A stretch of DNA of 64,000 nt from Sphingopyxis sp. OPL5 (GTDB lineage: Bacteria; Pseudomonadota; Alphaproteobacteria; Sphingomonadales; Sphingomonadaceae): positions 2,846,001-2,910,000 of the forward strand of contig NZ_CP060725.1 in the NCBI RefSeq assembly GCF_003797775.2, given 5' to 3'. Both the position numbers and the translations under genes were made by a program. Of this stretch, positions 28,535 to 37,887 are shown piece by piece. The notes beneath the pieces are model-generated. The model was not told where the DNA came from. It did no database searches and saw nothing but the letters and a program-made list of their open reading frames with translations. The first letter of the stretch is position 1, and each line of letters begins with the position of its first letter.

Positions 28535-30211
28535 TCATCGTGCCAGCAGGTCCGAGGGCAGGGTCGGCTCGCCGATGATCAGCGCGAAGCGGCGCCAGAT
28601 TTCGTCGCGGTCGGGGTCGCCGCGCTCGATATAGGCGCGGACGATTTCCTCGCCGAGGCCATAGTTGATCACATAGCTGCGATATTGGTCGGTGAAGCTG
28701 ACCGACTGTTCGGCGCGCGCCGGCGAGACGAGCAGATATTTTTCGGTGAGCTGGACCGCCGTGGCGCGGTCGATGACGCCGTCGAGATATTGCTGGGCGA
28801 TCGTCAGCCGCGCCCCGGTCAGCGCCTTCATCGCGTCGAGCAATTGCCAATAGCGGTCGTCCGACGGCGGCTCGATGCCCGCGAGCGGCATCAGAACGTC
28901 ACGCTCGGTGTCGGGGCGCGTCTGGCCGGGGAAGGCGAGATCGATGCCGTAGTTCGCGGTGCCCTCGGCGATCAGGCTCTGCGGGCTGTACAGCGGATAC
29001 ACGCTATACTCGATCCAGCCGCGCCCTTTCACCATCTGCTCCTCGAGCTTCATGTTGAGGAGGTGATGGCCGGGGTAACCCTCGTGGCAACCGAGGTCGA
29101 GCGCGCGCGACAGGCGGATCGGCAGGTCGGTGTTGACCTGGATGATGCTGTGATAGCCGCCCTGGTAATAATTATAGCCGCTCCAGCTTTTGCCGGTGAC
29201 GAACTGCAATTCGAAACTGTCGCCCGGCGCCAGCGCGACATGCGCGACGGTGCGACCGCGGCAGCGCGCGATGGCGGCCTCGAACACCCCCTGCAACCTG
29301 TCCTTGGGGATGGTGAAGCGGTCGAGATAGGCCTCGACCCGCGTCGCCAGCGCGCCTTCGCCGGGAACCAGCGCATCGACCGTGGCGAGCGCCGCGTCAT
29401 AGCTTTTGAGCGGCTTCAGAACCGGGCGCACCCCGAACAGGCGCTCGGCCTCTTCGGCAAAGGAGAAACGTGCGCCGCCCATCATCATCAGCCGCGTCTC
29501 GGCGGCGCGGAGCTGCGCCGCGAGGAAGGCGCGGCGCTGGCGCTCGATCGGGTCGGACAGGTCGGGTGCGATCTCTTCGAGCTTGGCGATCAGCTGGCGG
29601 GTCGAGACGAGCAGCGCCTTCTGGTCGCGGGGCGCCGCGGTCGATGCGTCGAGCAGGCTCTGCGGGCCATAATAGGCGTCGATATAGCCTTTCTCGTGCG
29701 TGCCGATTTCGAGGCTGAGCGAGACATAGGCGGTGGCGATGGCGTCGACCGTCTGACCCGCGAGCGTCGCGGCGGCGGGGTCGACCGTGGCGGCCGAGCG
29801 CACCGGCCAATCGGCGGCGGGCGCGGGCGGCGGGGGCAGGTCGGGTGATGCGGGCAGCCCGGGTGCCGATCCCGACGGCGGCGGCAGGGCGGTGAGGCCC
29901 GGAATGATCGTCGCCCGTTCTTCGCCATTGGCGTCGGGCCGGGCGGCCGGCGCGCCCGAAGGCGGCGGCAGCGCGGTCATGCCGCGCACGACCTCGACCC
30001 GGCGCACGTCGACTTCGGGCACCGCTGCTTCCGGCACCGGGGCTTTCGCAGCAGTGTCGGGCAGCGCGGGGTTGCGCTCCGGGCCGGCGGGGCTGTCCTG
30101 CGTCTTGCGTGCCTCGACCGTGCGCTTCATCTCGGGGTCGAGCGCATAGCAGCCCGACAGCGTCGAGGCGGTCAGCATGACGGCCAGAGGTAAGCGCAGG
30201 CGGTGCATCAT
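28535..30211 (-). CDS. DUF885-family lipoprotein, metallopeptidase-like
   Basis: 558 residues. The lipobox is STLSGC (lipidated C21). Residues 30-140 form a Pro/Ala linker with two copies of a GxTALPPPSG unit. The catalytic-looking region has CHEGYPGHHLLNMKL (HExxxHH) and, 40 residues later, SLIAEGTANYG, with a glutamate that could be the third metal ligand. This is the M3-like pattern of DUF885 proteins. A periplasmic peptidase is plausible. The start overlaps the nhaA end by four bases. Confidence 0.8.
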   Translation of the reverse strand: MMHRLRLPLAVMLTASTLSGCYALDPEMKRTVEARKTQDSPAGPERNPALPDTAAKAPVPEAAVPEVDVRRVEVVRGMTALPPPSGAPAARPDANGEERATIIPGLTALPPPSGSAPGLPASPDLPPPPAPAADWPVRSAATVDPAAATLAGQTVDAIATAYVSLSLEIGTHEKGYIDAYYGPQSLLDASTAAPRDQKALLVSTRQLIAKLEEIAPDLSDPIERQRRAFLAAQLRAAETRLMMMGGARFSFAEEAERLFGVRPVLKPLKSYDAALATVDALVPGEGALATRVEAYLDRFTIPKDRLQGVFEAAIARCRGRTVAHVALAPGDSFELQFVTGKSWSGYNYYQGGYHSIIQVNTDLPIRLSRALDLGCHEGYPGHHLLNMKLEEQMVKGRGWIEYSVYPLYSPQSLIAEGTANYGIDLAFPGQTRPDTERDVLMPLAGIEPPSDDRYWQLLDAMKALTGARLTIAQQYLDGVIDRATAVQLTEKYLLVSPARAEQSVSFTDQYRSYVINYGLGEEIVRAYIERGDPDRDEIWRRFALIIGEPTLPSDLLAR

Positions 30212-31485
30212 GCGGAAATCGGCTCCGAGGTATCGCGGACGTCGCCGTCGCCGACGATTTCGTCATCGCAGCTGGCTTCGACCGCGCCATGCTGCGGGTG
30301 CAGCGGCGCGAAGCGCAGTACCGCATAACCGGCGAGCGCGGCAACCAGCGAACCCATCAATATGCCGATCTTGGCTTCCTCGATGAGCAGCGCATCGCCG
30401 GGGAAGGCGAGGCCGCCGATGAACAGGCTCATCGTGAAGCCGATACCGCACAGCAAGGACACGCCATAGATTTGCAGCCAGGTCGCGCCGCGCAGCTTGC
30501 CGGCGATGCCGAATTTCACGGCCAGCCAGACGCTGCCGAAGATGCCGATCTGTTTGCCCAAAAACAGCCCTGCGGCGATCCCAAGTGGGAGCGGAGCGAA
30601 AATCTGTTCGGCGGTGAGGCCCGAGATATCTACCCCGGCATTGGCGAAGCCGAAAAAGGGCACGATCGCGAAGGCGACCCACGGGTGCAACGCATGTTCG
30701 AGGCGATGGAGCGGCGAGGTCGCGCTGTCGGGGGCCCCGGGCGTCCGCTCGAACGGGATCGCCATCGCGGCTAGGACGCCGGCGATCGTCGCATGCACGC
30801 CCGAGAGCAGCATCGCGTACCAGAGCAGCACGAACAGCAGCAGATAGACGAGCAGGCTTTTGATCCCCATCCGGTTGCAGACGAACATCAGGGCGAAGAC
30901 CGCTCCCGCCGCCGCGAGTGCGACGAGGTTGATCTTGGCGGTATAGAAAAGCGCGATGATCGCGACCGCGCCCATGTCGTCGACGATCGCGACGGTGACG
31001 AGGAACAGCTTGAGCGAGGTCGGCGCGCGCTTGCCGAGCAGCGCGAGCACGCCGATCGCGAAGGCGATGTCGGTCGCCGCCGGGATCGCCCAGCCTTGCG
31101 CGAGGCCCGGCGTGCCGCCGGCAAAGGCCATGTAGAGCAGCGCCGGCACCGCCATGCCCGCCGCCGCGGCGATGAAGGGCAACCGCCGCCGGTCCCAGCT
31201 GGCGAGCCGGCCGTCGACGAACTCGCGCTTGATCTCGAGCCCGACGAGCAGGAAGAAGATCGCCATCAGCCCGTCGTTGATCCACAGATGGACCGTCATC
31301 GGGCCGAGCTTGTCGGACAGCACGGGGCCGGTCACCGCATGGATCGCGTGGGAATATGTCTCGCCGAAGGCCGAATTGGCGATCAGCATCGCCAGCGCCG
31401 CCGCGAAGATCAGCAACATCCCGCCCGCGCTCTCGCTTTCGAGGAAATCGCGCAGGGCGGAGGTACGTGTCGAGCGGCGGGTCAT
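30208..31485 (-). CDS. nhaA: Na+/H+ antiporter NhaA
   Basis: 425 residues with about 12 membrane helices. Ion-binding aspartates appear in LVTVAIVDDMGAVAII, the hallmark of NhaA. The N-terminus contains FLESESAGGMLLIFAAALAM. NhaA exports sodium in exchange for protons, usually at alkaline pH or high salt. The length exceeds E. coli NhaA (388) by a short tail. Its stop overlaps the start of the downstream DUF885 gene. Confidence 0.95.
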   Translation of the reverse strand: MTRRSTRTSALRDFLESESAGGMLLIFAAALAMLIANSAFGETYSHAIHAVTGPVLSDKLGPMTVHLWINDGLMAIFFLLVGLEIKREFVDGRLASWDRRRLPFIAAAAGMAVPALLYMAFAGGTPGLAQGWAIPAATDIAFAIGVLALLGKRAPTSLKLFLVTVAIVDDMGAVAIIALFYTAKINLVALAAAGAVFALMFVCNRMGIKSLLVYLLLFVLLWYAMLLSGVHATIAGVLAAMAIPFERTPGAPDSATSPLHRLEHALHPWVAFAIVPFFGFANAGVDISGLTAEQIFAPLPLGIAAGLFLGKQIGIFGSVWLAVKFGIAGKLRGATWLQIYGVSLLCGIGFTMSLFIGGLAFPGDALLIEEAKIGILMGSLVAALAGYAVLRFAPLHPQHGAVEASCDDEIVGDGDVRDTSEPISA

Positions 31486-31591
31486 AGGGTGAGAGCGGCT
31501 TCTTCGGTGGATTGGAGGGGCCTCTCCTAGCGTGCGATGGCGGTCGCGTCACCCTTTACCCGCCGCGTGTTTTTGACTAGTTCCAGATGCT

Positions 31592-31610
31592 TGTGGCGCC
31601 TGACGCCACA
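31592..31610. promoter_or_regulatory. Perfect inverted repeat just ahead of the glycosyltransferase start
   Basis: TGTGGCG and CGCCACA are separated by CCTGA, 15 bases before the ATG at 31625. The repeat lies in the divergent region shared with nhaA and next to the GGGGGG-containing ribosome site. Operator or translational hairpin are both possible. Confidence 0.35.
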
Positions 31611-31624
31611 GGGGGGCGGGGCAT

Positions 31625-33040
31625 ATGGGGCTGTCGACCGCAGGGCTGGAAATGCTGGTCGCGCTGGCCAGCCACGAACTGATGCTGTTCGCGTCGGTCG
31701 GCATATTGGTCATCGGTTTCGACGATCTGTTCTTCGACATATTGTGGTTCGTCACCCGCGACCGCGATGCCGCGCCGCGCTATCTGCGCGATCATCGGCC
31801 GCAGGCGCCACTCGCGGGGCCGCTCGCGATCTTCGTTCCGGCCTGGGACGAGGCGAAGGTGCTGCCCGCGATGATCCGGCGGACGCTCGCCGCTTGGCAG
31901 GGCGAGGATTTCCGCATCTATCTCGGCTGTTATCCCAACGATGCGGCGACGCTGTTCGCGGTGTCGCCGCTGGTCGCGGGCGACCCGCGCCTCCGGCTGG
32001 TGATCGGCGATGCCGAAGGGCCGACGACCAAGGGCGACAACCTGAACCGGTTGTGGGCGGCGATGGGCAGCGACGAGCGGGTCGAGGGCATATGGTTCGC
32101 GGGCATCGTGCTCCACGACGCCGAGGATATCGTCCACCGCGGCGAGCTCGCGCTCTACCGCGCCGAACTGACGCGCCATGCGATGGTGCAGATTCCGGTG
32201 CTGCCCCTGCTCGGACTCGGGCAGCAATGGGTCGCGGGCCACTATGCCGACGAATTCGCCGAGGCGCACGGCAAGGATCTGGCGCTGCGCACGCGGATCG
32301 GTGCGCCGCTGCCCTCGGCCGGGGTTGGTTGCGCGCTGACGCGCCACGCGCTGACCCTGTTGTCGATCACCCGCGGCGGTCAGCCCTTTCGCGCCGACAG
32401 CCTGACCGAGGATTATGAGGTCGGGATCCTCGTGGGCACCTATGGCCTTGGCACCGCGTTCGTCGCGGCCATCGACGACGCGGGCGACTGGATCGTGTCG
32501 CGCGGCGCTTTCCCCGAAACGATCGAGACCGCGGTGCGCCAGAAATCGCGCTGGATCGCGGGGATCGCGCTCGCGGGATGGGACCATCTCGGCTGGGCGG
32601 GGCCGCAGGACGGCGGCTGGCGTGCCCGCTGGATGCTGTGGCGCGATCGCCGCGCTCCGCTCGCGGCGCTTGTCCTGCTCGCCTCCTATGCCGCGCTGGT
32701 CGTCGGCGCGGCGGGCTGGATCGGCCATGCGCTGTTCGGCTGGCAGGCGCGTCCGCCGGGGGCGATGCTGCAATATCTGATGGGCCTGTCGGCGACATTG
32801 CTGCTCTGGCGGTTGGGCATGCGCGGCCATTTCGCGGCGCGCGCCTATGGCTGGCGGCAGGGGCTGCGGTCGATCCCGCGCGCCTTTGTCGCCAACATCG
32901 TCGCGATGCTCGCGGCGCGGCGCGCGGTCGCGGTCTATTGGCGCATGCTCCGGTCGGGGCGGTTGGTATGGGACAAGACACCGCATGGCGAGCGCGACGC
33001 GCTGCCGGTTCCGGCGCTGCCACCGGGGCGCAGCGGGTGA
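31625..33040 (+). CDS. Family 2 glycosyltransferase, NfrB-like
   Basis: 471 residues. A membrane helix at about 18-45, a GT2 domain with FVPAWDEAKVLPAMI, catalytic-type HDAEDIVHR, LTEDYEVG and the QKSRWIAG (QxxRW) motif, then membrane helices at about 340-400. This is the plan of phage N4 adsorption protein B, which builds a surface polysaccharide in E. coli. The C-terminal c-di-GMP binding MshEN region of the E. coli protein (745 residues) is missing here. Its stop overlaps the GTG of the next gene. Confidence 0.8.
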   Translation: MGLSTAGLEMLVALASHELMLFASVGILVIGFDDLFFDILWFVTRDRDAAPRYLRDHRPQAPLAGPLAIFVPAWDEAKVLPAMIRRTLAAWQGEDFRIYLGCYPNDAATLFAVSPLVAGDPRLRLVIGDAEGPTTKGDNLNRLWAAMGSDERVEGIWFAGIVLHDAEDIVHRGELALYRAELTRHAMVQIPVLPLLGLGQQWVAGHYADEFAEAHGKDLALRTRIGAPLPSAGVGCALTRHALTLLSITRGGQPFRADSLTEDYEVGILVGTYGLGTAFVAAIDDAGDWIVSRGAFPETIETAVRQKSRWIAGIALAGWDHLGWAGPQDGGWRARWMLWRDRRAPLAALVLLASYAALVVGAAGWIGHALFGWQARPPGAMLQYLMGLSATLLLWRLGMRGHFAARAYGWRQGLRSIPRAFVANIVAMLAARRAVAVYWRMLRSGRLVWDKTPHGERDALPVPALPPGRSG

Positions 33041-34179
33041 CGGGCGTCATCATCGCCCGCCACACGCGCCGCGACGCGCGGTCGCTGCGTTTCCTGTTGC
33101 TCCTGCTCGGCGGCTGGACGCTGGTGCGGGTGATGGCGCACTGGAACCCAGCGATCCCGTCGCCGCCACCCGGGATGCCGCCTCCGCCATGGGCGGGCGA
33201 GGCCGTGCCTGCACCATGGGCGACCGCCGAAGCGACGCCCCGCGCCGTGCCGGCTTCGATGATCGCTGCGGGCGGACGGGAGAAAGAGCGGATGTCGCGC
33301 CCGCTGCCGCAAACCCCGGTCGCGGATGCCGACGCGGCCAGCGGCGAATGGAGTGGCGGCGATCGGCACAATCTGCGGCTCGCGCTGATGGCGCGATTGC
33401 TGCCGCCGCAAGTCGGCGGCGCCTCGGCCGCCGCCTTTCCGGTGGGTGCATCGGCGTGGGTGACCGCGCCGCTGCCGGCGCGTGCCGCGCCGCCCGGCCG
33501 CGGCCAGCCCTTCTGGATGCAGCGTCAGCTTGCCGGCTGGTCGCTCGGCAGCTGGGCCTATATGCGCAGCGGGTCGGGCGATGCGCCGCCCGGCGGCATC
33601 GCCGCGGCGAGCCAGCTCGGCGGCAGCCAAGCCGGCGCGCGGCTCGCTTTTGGTTTCGGCGACAGCGGGCGCGTGCGCGCCTATGGCCGCGCGACGCTCG
33701 CGCTCGCCGAAACGCGCCAGCGCGAACTCGCCTTCGGCCTCGCTTTCGCTCCGGCCCGGCACCTGCCGCTCGATGTCGCGATCGAGCAGCGTGTCGCGGC
33801 GGGAAGCGGCGGGCGCACCGCGCTCGCGGCGATGGTCAGCGGCGGGGTCGGCGATGTCGCCTTGCCGCGGCGTTTCCGGCTCGAAGCCTATGGGCAGGCC
33901 GGAATCGTCGGGGCACGGCGGCGCGACGGTTTTGCCGATGCGGCGGTCGTCGTCGACCGCGAAATCGCCCGGAACCCGCAGGCCAGCCTGCATCTCGGCG
34001 CGCTCGCGGCGGGGTCGGTACAGCCGGGCGCGGGGCGGGTCGATGTCGGCCCGCGGCTGACGCTGCGCCTGCCCGAAGTCGGCGAGGGCAGCCGCCTCGC
34101 GCTCGACTGGCGACAGCGCGTCGCGGGCGATGCAAAGCCCGACAGCGGCCTTGCGCTGACGCTCGCCGCCGACTTCTGA
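33037..34179 (+). CDS. Putative envelope barrel-type protein coupled to the NfrB-like gene
   Basis: 380 residues from GTG 33037 (GTGA overlap). One membrane helix (16-32) is followed by a proline-rich spacer (PSPPPGMPPPP near 40) and then a long glycine-rich region with alternating hydrophobic residues, ending LALTLAADF with a terminal phenylalanine. This is typical of outer-membrane beta barrels. It could be the export partner of the glycosyltransferase, comparable to the C-terminal part of NfrA. Homology is not certain. Confidence 0.6.
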   Translation: MTGVIIARHTRRDARSLRFLLLLLGGWTLVRVMAHWNPAIPSPPPGMPPPPWAGEAVPAPWATAEATPRAVPASMIAAGGREKERMSRPLPQTPVADADAASGEWSGGDRHNLRLALMARLLPPQVGGASAAAFPVGASAWVTAPLPARAAPPGRGQPFWMQRQLAGWSLGSWAYMRSGSGDAPPGGIAAASQLGGSQAGARLAFGFGDSGRVRAYGRATLALAETRQRELAFGLAFAPARHLPLDVAIEQRVAAGSGGRTALAAMVSGGVGDVALPRRFRLEAYGQAGIVGARRRDGFADAAVVVDREIARNPQASLHLGALAAGSVQPGAGRVDVGPRLTLRLPEVGEGSRLALDWRQRVAGDAKPDSGLALTLAADF

Positions 34180-34281
34180 TTTTTCCCGATTTTCCGCGCC
34201 GCGGCGATTCCCCACGGCATGAAACTGGTCTAGGGTCGGCGCAGCCGCTCCGTCCGGGGCGCATTTTCGCATTCGGGGCCC

Positions 34282-35190
34282 ATGGATCTCTACCTTCCTG
34301 TCGCCAATTTGTCGGTCAATGCGCTGGTCATCATTCTGCTCGGCGGCGGGGTGGGTTTCCTGTCGGGCATGTTCGGCGTCGGCGGCGGTTTCCTGACCAC
34401 GCCGCTGCTGATCTTCTATGGCATTCCGCCGACGGTCGCGGCGGCATCGGCGGCGACGCAGGTGACCGGCGCCAGCGTGTCGGGTGCGCTCGCGCATCTC
34501 GAGCGCGACGGGGTCGACCTGCGCATGGGCGCGGTGCTCGTCGCGGGCGGGCTGATCGGCTCGCTGATCGGTGCGGCGCTGTTCGAACTGCTGACCGCGT
34601 GGGGGCAGATCGATACGACGATCAACATTCTTTACGTGGCGCTGCTCGGCTCGGTCGGGTCGTTCATGGCGCGCGAGGCGTGGGGGGCGCTGCGGGCGAT
34701 GAAGGCGGGGGTGCCGGCCCCGGCGCGCAAGCGGCGCCACCATCCGATGGTCGCCAACCTGCCGCTGCGCTGGCGCTTCTATCGCTCGGGTCTTTATATT
34801 TCGCCGCTCGCGCCGCTGCTGCTCGGGATGGCGGTCGGCGTGCTGACGATGCTGCTCGGGGTCGGCGGCGGCTTCATCATGGTCCCGGCGATGATTTTTC
34901 TGCTCGGCATGGGGACGCAGGTCGTCGTCGGCACCTCGCTGTTCCAGATATTGTTCGTGACGATCGCGACGACGATGGTCCATGCGATGACCACCGGCGC
35001 GGTCGACATCGTGCTCGCCGGGCTGCTGCTGATCGGCAGCGTCACCGGGGCGCAGGTCGGCGCGCGTTTCGCGCAAAAGGTGAAGCCCGAATATCTGCGC
35101 ATGGCGCTCGCGGTGATCGTGCTGCTCGTCGCGCTGCGCATGGCGGTCGACCTCTTCATCCGCCCCGAAGAAATCTACACGGTCCAGTGA
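34282..35190 (+). CDS. TauE/SafE family membrane transporter
   Basis: 302 residues with two symmetrical halves, each with its glycine motif (GFLSGMFGVGGGFLTTPLL at about 22 and LTMLLGVGGGFIMVPAM at about 190). Members export sulfite, sulfoacetate or similar anions. The following gene (TIGR02186) overlaps the stop and is a known companion of TauE/SafE proteins in alphaproteobacteria. The substrate is not known here. Confidence 0.85.
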   Translation: MDLYLPVANLSVNALVIILLGGGVGFLSGMFGVGGGFLTTPLLIFYGIPPTVAAASAATQVTGASVSGALAHLERDGVDLRMGAVLVAGGLIGSLIGAALFELLTAWGQIDTTINILYVALLGSVGSFMAREAWGALRAMKAGVPAPARKRRHHPMVANLPLRWRFYRSGLYISPLAPLLLGMAVGVLTMLLGVGGGFIMVPAMIFLLGMGTQVVVGTSLFQILFVTIATTMVHAMTTGAVDIVLAGLLLIGSVTGAQVGARFAQKVKPEYLRMALAVIVLLVALRMAVDLFIRPEEIYTVQ

Positions 35191-35960
35191 CCCGCGTCTG
35201 CGCCTTCCTGCTGTTGCTGGCTGCGACCTTCTTCGCGACCGGCCCGGCGCGCGCCGACGATCCGCGTCTTGTCCCCGACGTGTCGAGCCGCGCGATCGAC
35301 ATCCAGTACAGCTTCACCGGCGAGGAATTGCTGCTGTTCGGCGCGATCCTCTATCCCGGCCAGCGCCTGCCCGACGACCGCGCCGACATCGTGGTCGTGC
35401 TGAAGGGGCCGGTGCGCCCGATCGTCCTGCGCGAAAAGAAACGCGTCGCGGGCATCTGGGTCAATGCGAACAGCATCCGCCTGCGTACCTCGCCCGGCTT
35501 CTACGCGATCGGCTCGTCGCGGCCGATCGATCAGCTGGTCGACGAGCGCACTGCGGCAATCTTCGAGCTCGGCCTTACCAACCTGTCGATGTCGCCGACG
35601 GGCTTTTCGGAGGCTGCCAAGCTCGAGCGTTTCGAAAACGGGCTGATCGACCTTTATCGCCGTCTCGGGCTTTTTTACGAGAATCCGGCGGCGGTCGAAA
35701 TCAGCGAAGGCGTGTTGTACCGCGCGCGCATTCCGGTGCCGGCGCGGGTGCCGGTCGGAACCTATCGCGCCGAAACCTTCCTGATCAGCAAGGGGCGCGT
35801 ACTCGCGGTCGCGTCGCGCAACGTCGAGATCCGCAAGGCGGGTTTCGAACGCTTCGTCGCGCTTGCGGCGCAGCGCCATGGCTTTCTCTATGGGCTGGCC
35901 GCGGTCGCGCTGTCGCTGCTTCTCGGCTATGCGGCGTCGGCAGCCTTCAAGCGGCGCTAG
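35187..35960 (+). CDS. TIGR02186-family protein, companion of TauE/SafE
   Basis: 257 residues from GTG 35187 inside the previous stop (GTGA). A signal peptide (cleavage near PARA/D at 23) leads to a periplasmic domain with SRAIDIQYSFTGEELLLFGA, ending in one membrane helix (about 232-252) and a basic tail. It is thus anchored from the C-terminus. The family is annotated as a conserved alphaproteobacterial protein; the pairing with TauE/SafE suggests a shared transport function. Confidence 0.85.
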   Translation: MTRVCAFLLLLAATFFATGPARADDPRLVPDVSSRAIDIQYSFTGEELLLFGAILYPGQRLPDDRADIVVVLKGPVRPIVLREKKRVAGIWVNANSIRLRTSPGFYAIGSSRPIDQLVDERTAAIFELGLTNLSMSPTGFSEAAKLERFENGLIDLYRRLGLFYENPAAVEISEGVLYRARIPVPARVPVGTYRAETFLISKGRVLAVASRNVEIRKAGFERFVALAAQRHGFLYGLAAVALSLLLGYAASAAFKRR

Positions 35961-36053
35961 CCCCTCGATTTCGCCGATCATAAGCGCTTTCTTTACCATC
36001 AGCTGCGATACCGGTGTCCGGGGTCACGAAACGACACAGGCGGGGCAGTTTTG

Positions 36054-37769
36054 ATGGATATGCAAGGTGGCGGGTACAAGGCCGGGGAGGCTGCGCCGGC
36101 GCAGCACGTCCGGCTCGCCGGTGGCGTTGCGACCGCAGCGCCGGTCAACCCGGCGGCAGTACACCATCGCGACGACCTGTTGGTCGGCGAAGTCATCGAT
36201 ATTTCGGGCTCCGCTTCGCGCATCCTGCTCGACGTAGGGGCGCTGCAGCGTCTGTCGGATTCGGGCGATCCGGCGGTCGCCATGGCGGGCCAGGTCGGCG
36301 CGCAGATCAAGGTTCGCGTCGGCAATGTCTGGCTGCTCGCCAGCATCCGCGACCAGCAATTGCACGAGCGCAGCGAAGGGCTGATCCTTGCCTCGATCGA
36401 CTTTCTGGGGGAAGGCGACGAAGAAAAGCTGACCGGCCGCATCCACAATTTCCGCCGCGGCGTCACCCGCTATCCGATTCCCGGCAGCCAAGCCTATGCG
36501 GCGACCAGCGCCGACCTCAAGCAGATCTACGCCGCCGACGACCGCGCGCATGTCGAGATCGGAACCGTCTATCCGACCAAGGATATTCGCGGGTCGCTCT
36601 ATGTCGACGCGATGCTGGGCAAGCATTTCGCGCTGCTGGGATCGACCGGCACCGGCAAATCGACCAGCGCCGCGCTGATCCTCCACAAGATTTGCGAACA
36701 ATCGCCGCAGGGCCATATCGTGATGATCGACCCGCACGGCGAATATTCGGCGGCGTTCAAGAACACCGGCGCGCTGTTCGACGTCGACAATCTCGCCATG
36801 CCCTATTGGCTGATGAACTTCGAAGAACATTGCGAGGTGTTCGTCACCAGCGAGGGCCGCGATCGCCAGGGCGACTGCGATGTGCTCGCCAAGTGCCTGC
36901 TGATGGCGCGGCAGAAGAACCGGCTGGCCGAGGGCATGACCAAGCTCACCGTCGATTCGCCGATCCCCTATCTGTTGTCCGACCTGCTCAACATATTGCA
37001 GAACGAGATGGGCCGGCTCGACAAGGCGTCGTCGAGCGCGCCCTTCATGCGGATCAAGGGCAAGATCGAGGAAATGCGTGCCGACCCGCGTTATAATTTC
37101 ATGTTCTCGGGCATGCTCGTCGCCGACACGATGGCCAATTTCATCGGCAAGATTTTTCGCCTGCCGTCGGACGGCCGGCCGATTTCGATCATCGACGTGT
37201 CGGGGGTCCCCTCGGACATCACCGCCGTCGTCGTCGCGGTGCTGTCGCGCCTGACCTTCGACTATGCGATCTGGTCGCGCGGCGAGCCGCAACGCCCGAT
37301 CCTGCTCGTCTGCGAAGAGGCGCATCGTTATATTCCCGCCAAGGACGTCGGCCAGGGCCAGGCGGTGCGCAAGATCCTCGAACGCATCGCCAAGGAAGGC
37401 CGCAAATATGGCGTCTCGCTGGGCCTGATCACCCAGCGCCCGTCGGATCTGGCCGAAGGCGTGCTGTCGCAGTGCGGCACGATCATCTCGATGCGCCTCA
37501 ACAACGAACGCGACCAGCATTTCGTCAAGGCGGCAATGCCCGAAGGCGCGCGCGGCTTCATCGATTCGATCCCCGCGCTGCGCAACCGCGAATGCATCAT
37601 CTGCGGCGAAGGCGTCTCGATCCCGATCCGCGTCTATCTCGACACGCTCGAAGAGGACAAGCGCCCGGCGTCGAGCGATCCGCTCTTCTCGAAACTATGG
37701 CGCGAGACCGGCGGCGAGGCCGAGATTCTCGAGCGCGTCGTCAAGCGCTGGCGCAGCCAGGGACGATAA
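36054..37769 (+). CDS. HerA-type (DUF87) ATPase
   Basis: 571 residues. An N-terminal HAS-barrel-like domain (about 35-135) precedes a FtsK/HerA motor domain. The Walker A motif is GSTGTGKS at 196-203 and the Walker B region is ILLVCEEAHRYIP, followed by a sensor-type GLITQRPSDLAEG. Such hexameric ATPases translocate on DNA; archaeal HerA works with NurA in end resection. No NurA-type nuclease gene is adjacent, so the partner is unknown. Confidence 0.85.
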   Translation: MDMQGGGYKAGEAAPAQHVRLAGGVATAAPVNPAAVHHRDDLLVGEVIDISGSASRILLDVGALQRLSDSGDPAVAMAGQVGAQIKVRVGNVWLLASIRDQQLHERSEGLILASIDFLGEGDEEKLTGRIHNFRRGVTRYPIPGSQAYAATSADLKQIYAADDRAHVEIGTVYPTKDIRGSLYVDAMLGKHFALLGSTGTGKSTSAALILHKICEQSPQGHIVMIDPHGEYSAAFKNTGALFDVDNLAMPYWLMNFEEHCEVFVTSEGRDRQGDCDVLAKCLLMARQKNRLAEGMTKLTVDSPIPYLLSDLLNILQNEMGRLDKASSSAPFMRIKGKIEEMRADPRYNFMFSGMLVADTMANFIGKIFRLPSDGRPISIIDVSGVPSDITAVVVAVLSRLTFDYAIWSRGEPQRPILLVCEEAHRYIPAKDVGQGQAVRKILERIAKEGRKYGVSLGLITQRPSDLAEGVLSQCGTIISMRLNNERDQHFVKAAMPEGARGFIDSIPALRNRECIICGEGVSIPIRVYLDTLEEDKRPASSDPLFSKLWRETGGEAEILERVVKRWRSQGR

Positions 37770-37781
37770 GCTTCCAAGCAT

Positions 37782-37866
37782 CGTCATTGCGAGCGAAGCG
37801 AAGCAATCCAGGGCGGGTTACGCGACTCTGGATTGCCGCGTCGCCTTCGGCTCCTCGCAATGACGA
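37782..37866. repeat. 85-bp palindromic repeat of the GTCATTGCGAG type
   Basis: CGTCATTGCGAG and CTCGCAATGACG are perfect inverted ends. Inside, GCAATCCAG and CTGGATTGC are also inverted copies, with GCGAAGCG and CGCCTTCGG between. This structured element lies just after the HerA-type gene. Similar CGTCATTGCGAG palindromes are widespread between genes in alphaproteobacteria (from memory). It may serve as a bidirectional terminator between convergent genes. Confidence 0.75.
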
Positions 37867-37887
37867 GGCTTTGTTGGTCGATGCCGC

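Noticed and set aside
32847..35960. One continuous plus-strand open frame of about 1000 codons
   Set aside because: Only its last 257 residues (from GTG 35187) match a family; the rest is out of frame with the barrel-like and TauE/SafE genes.
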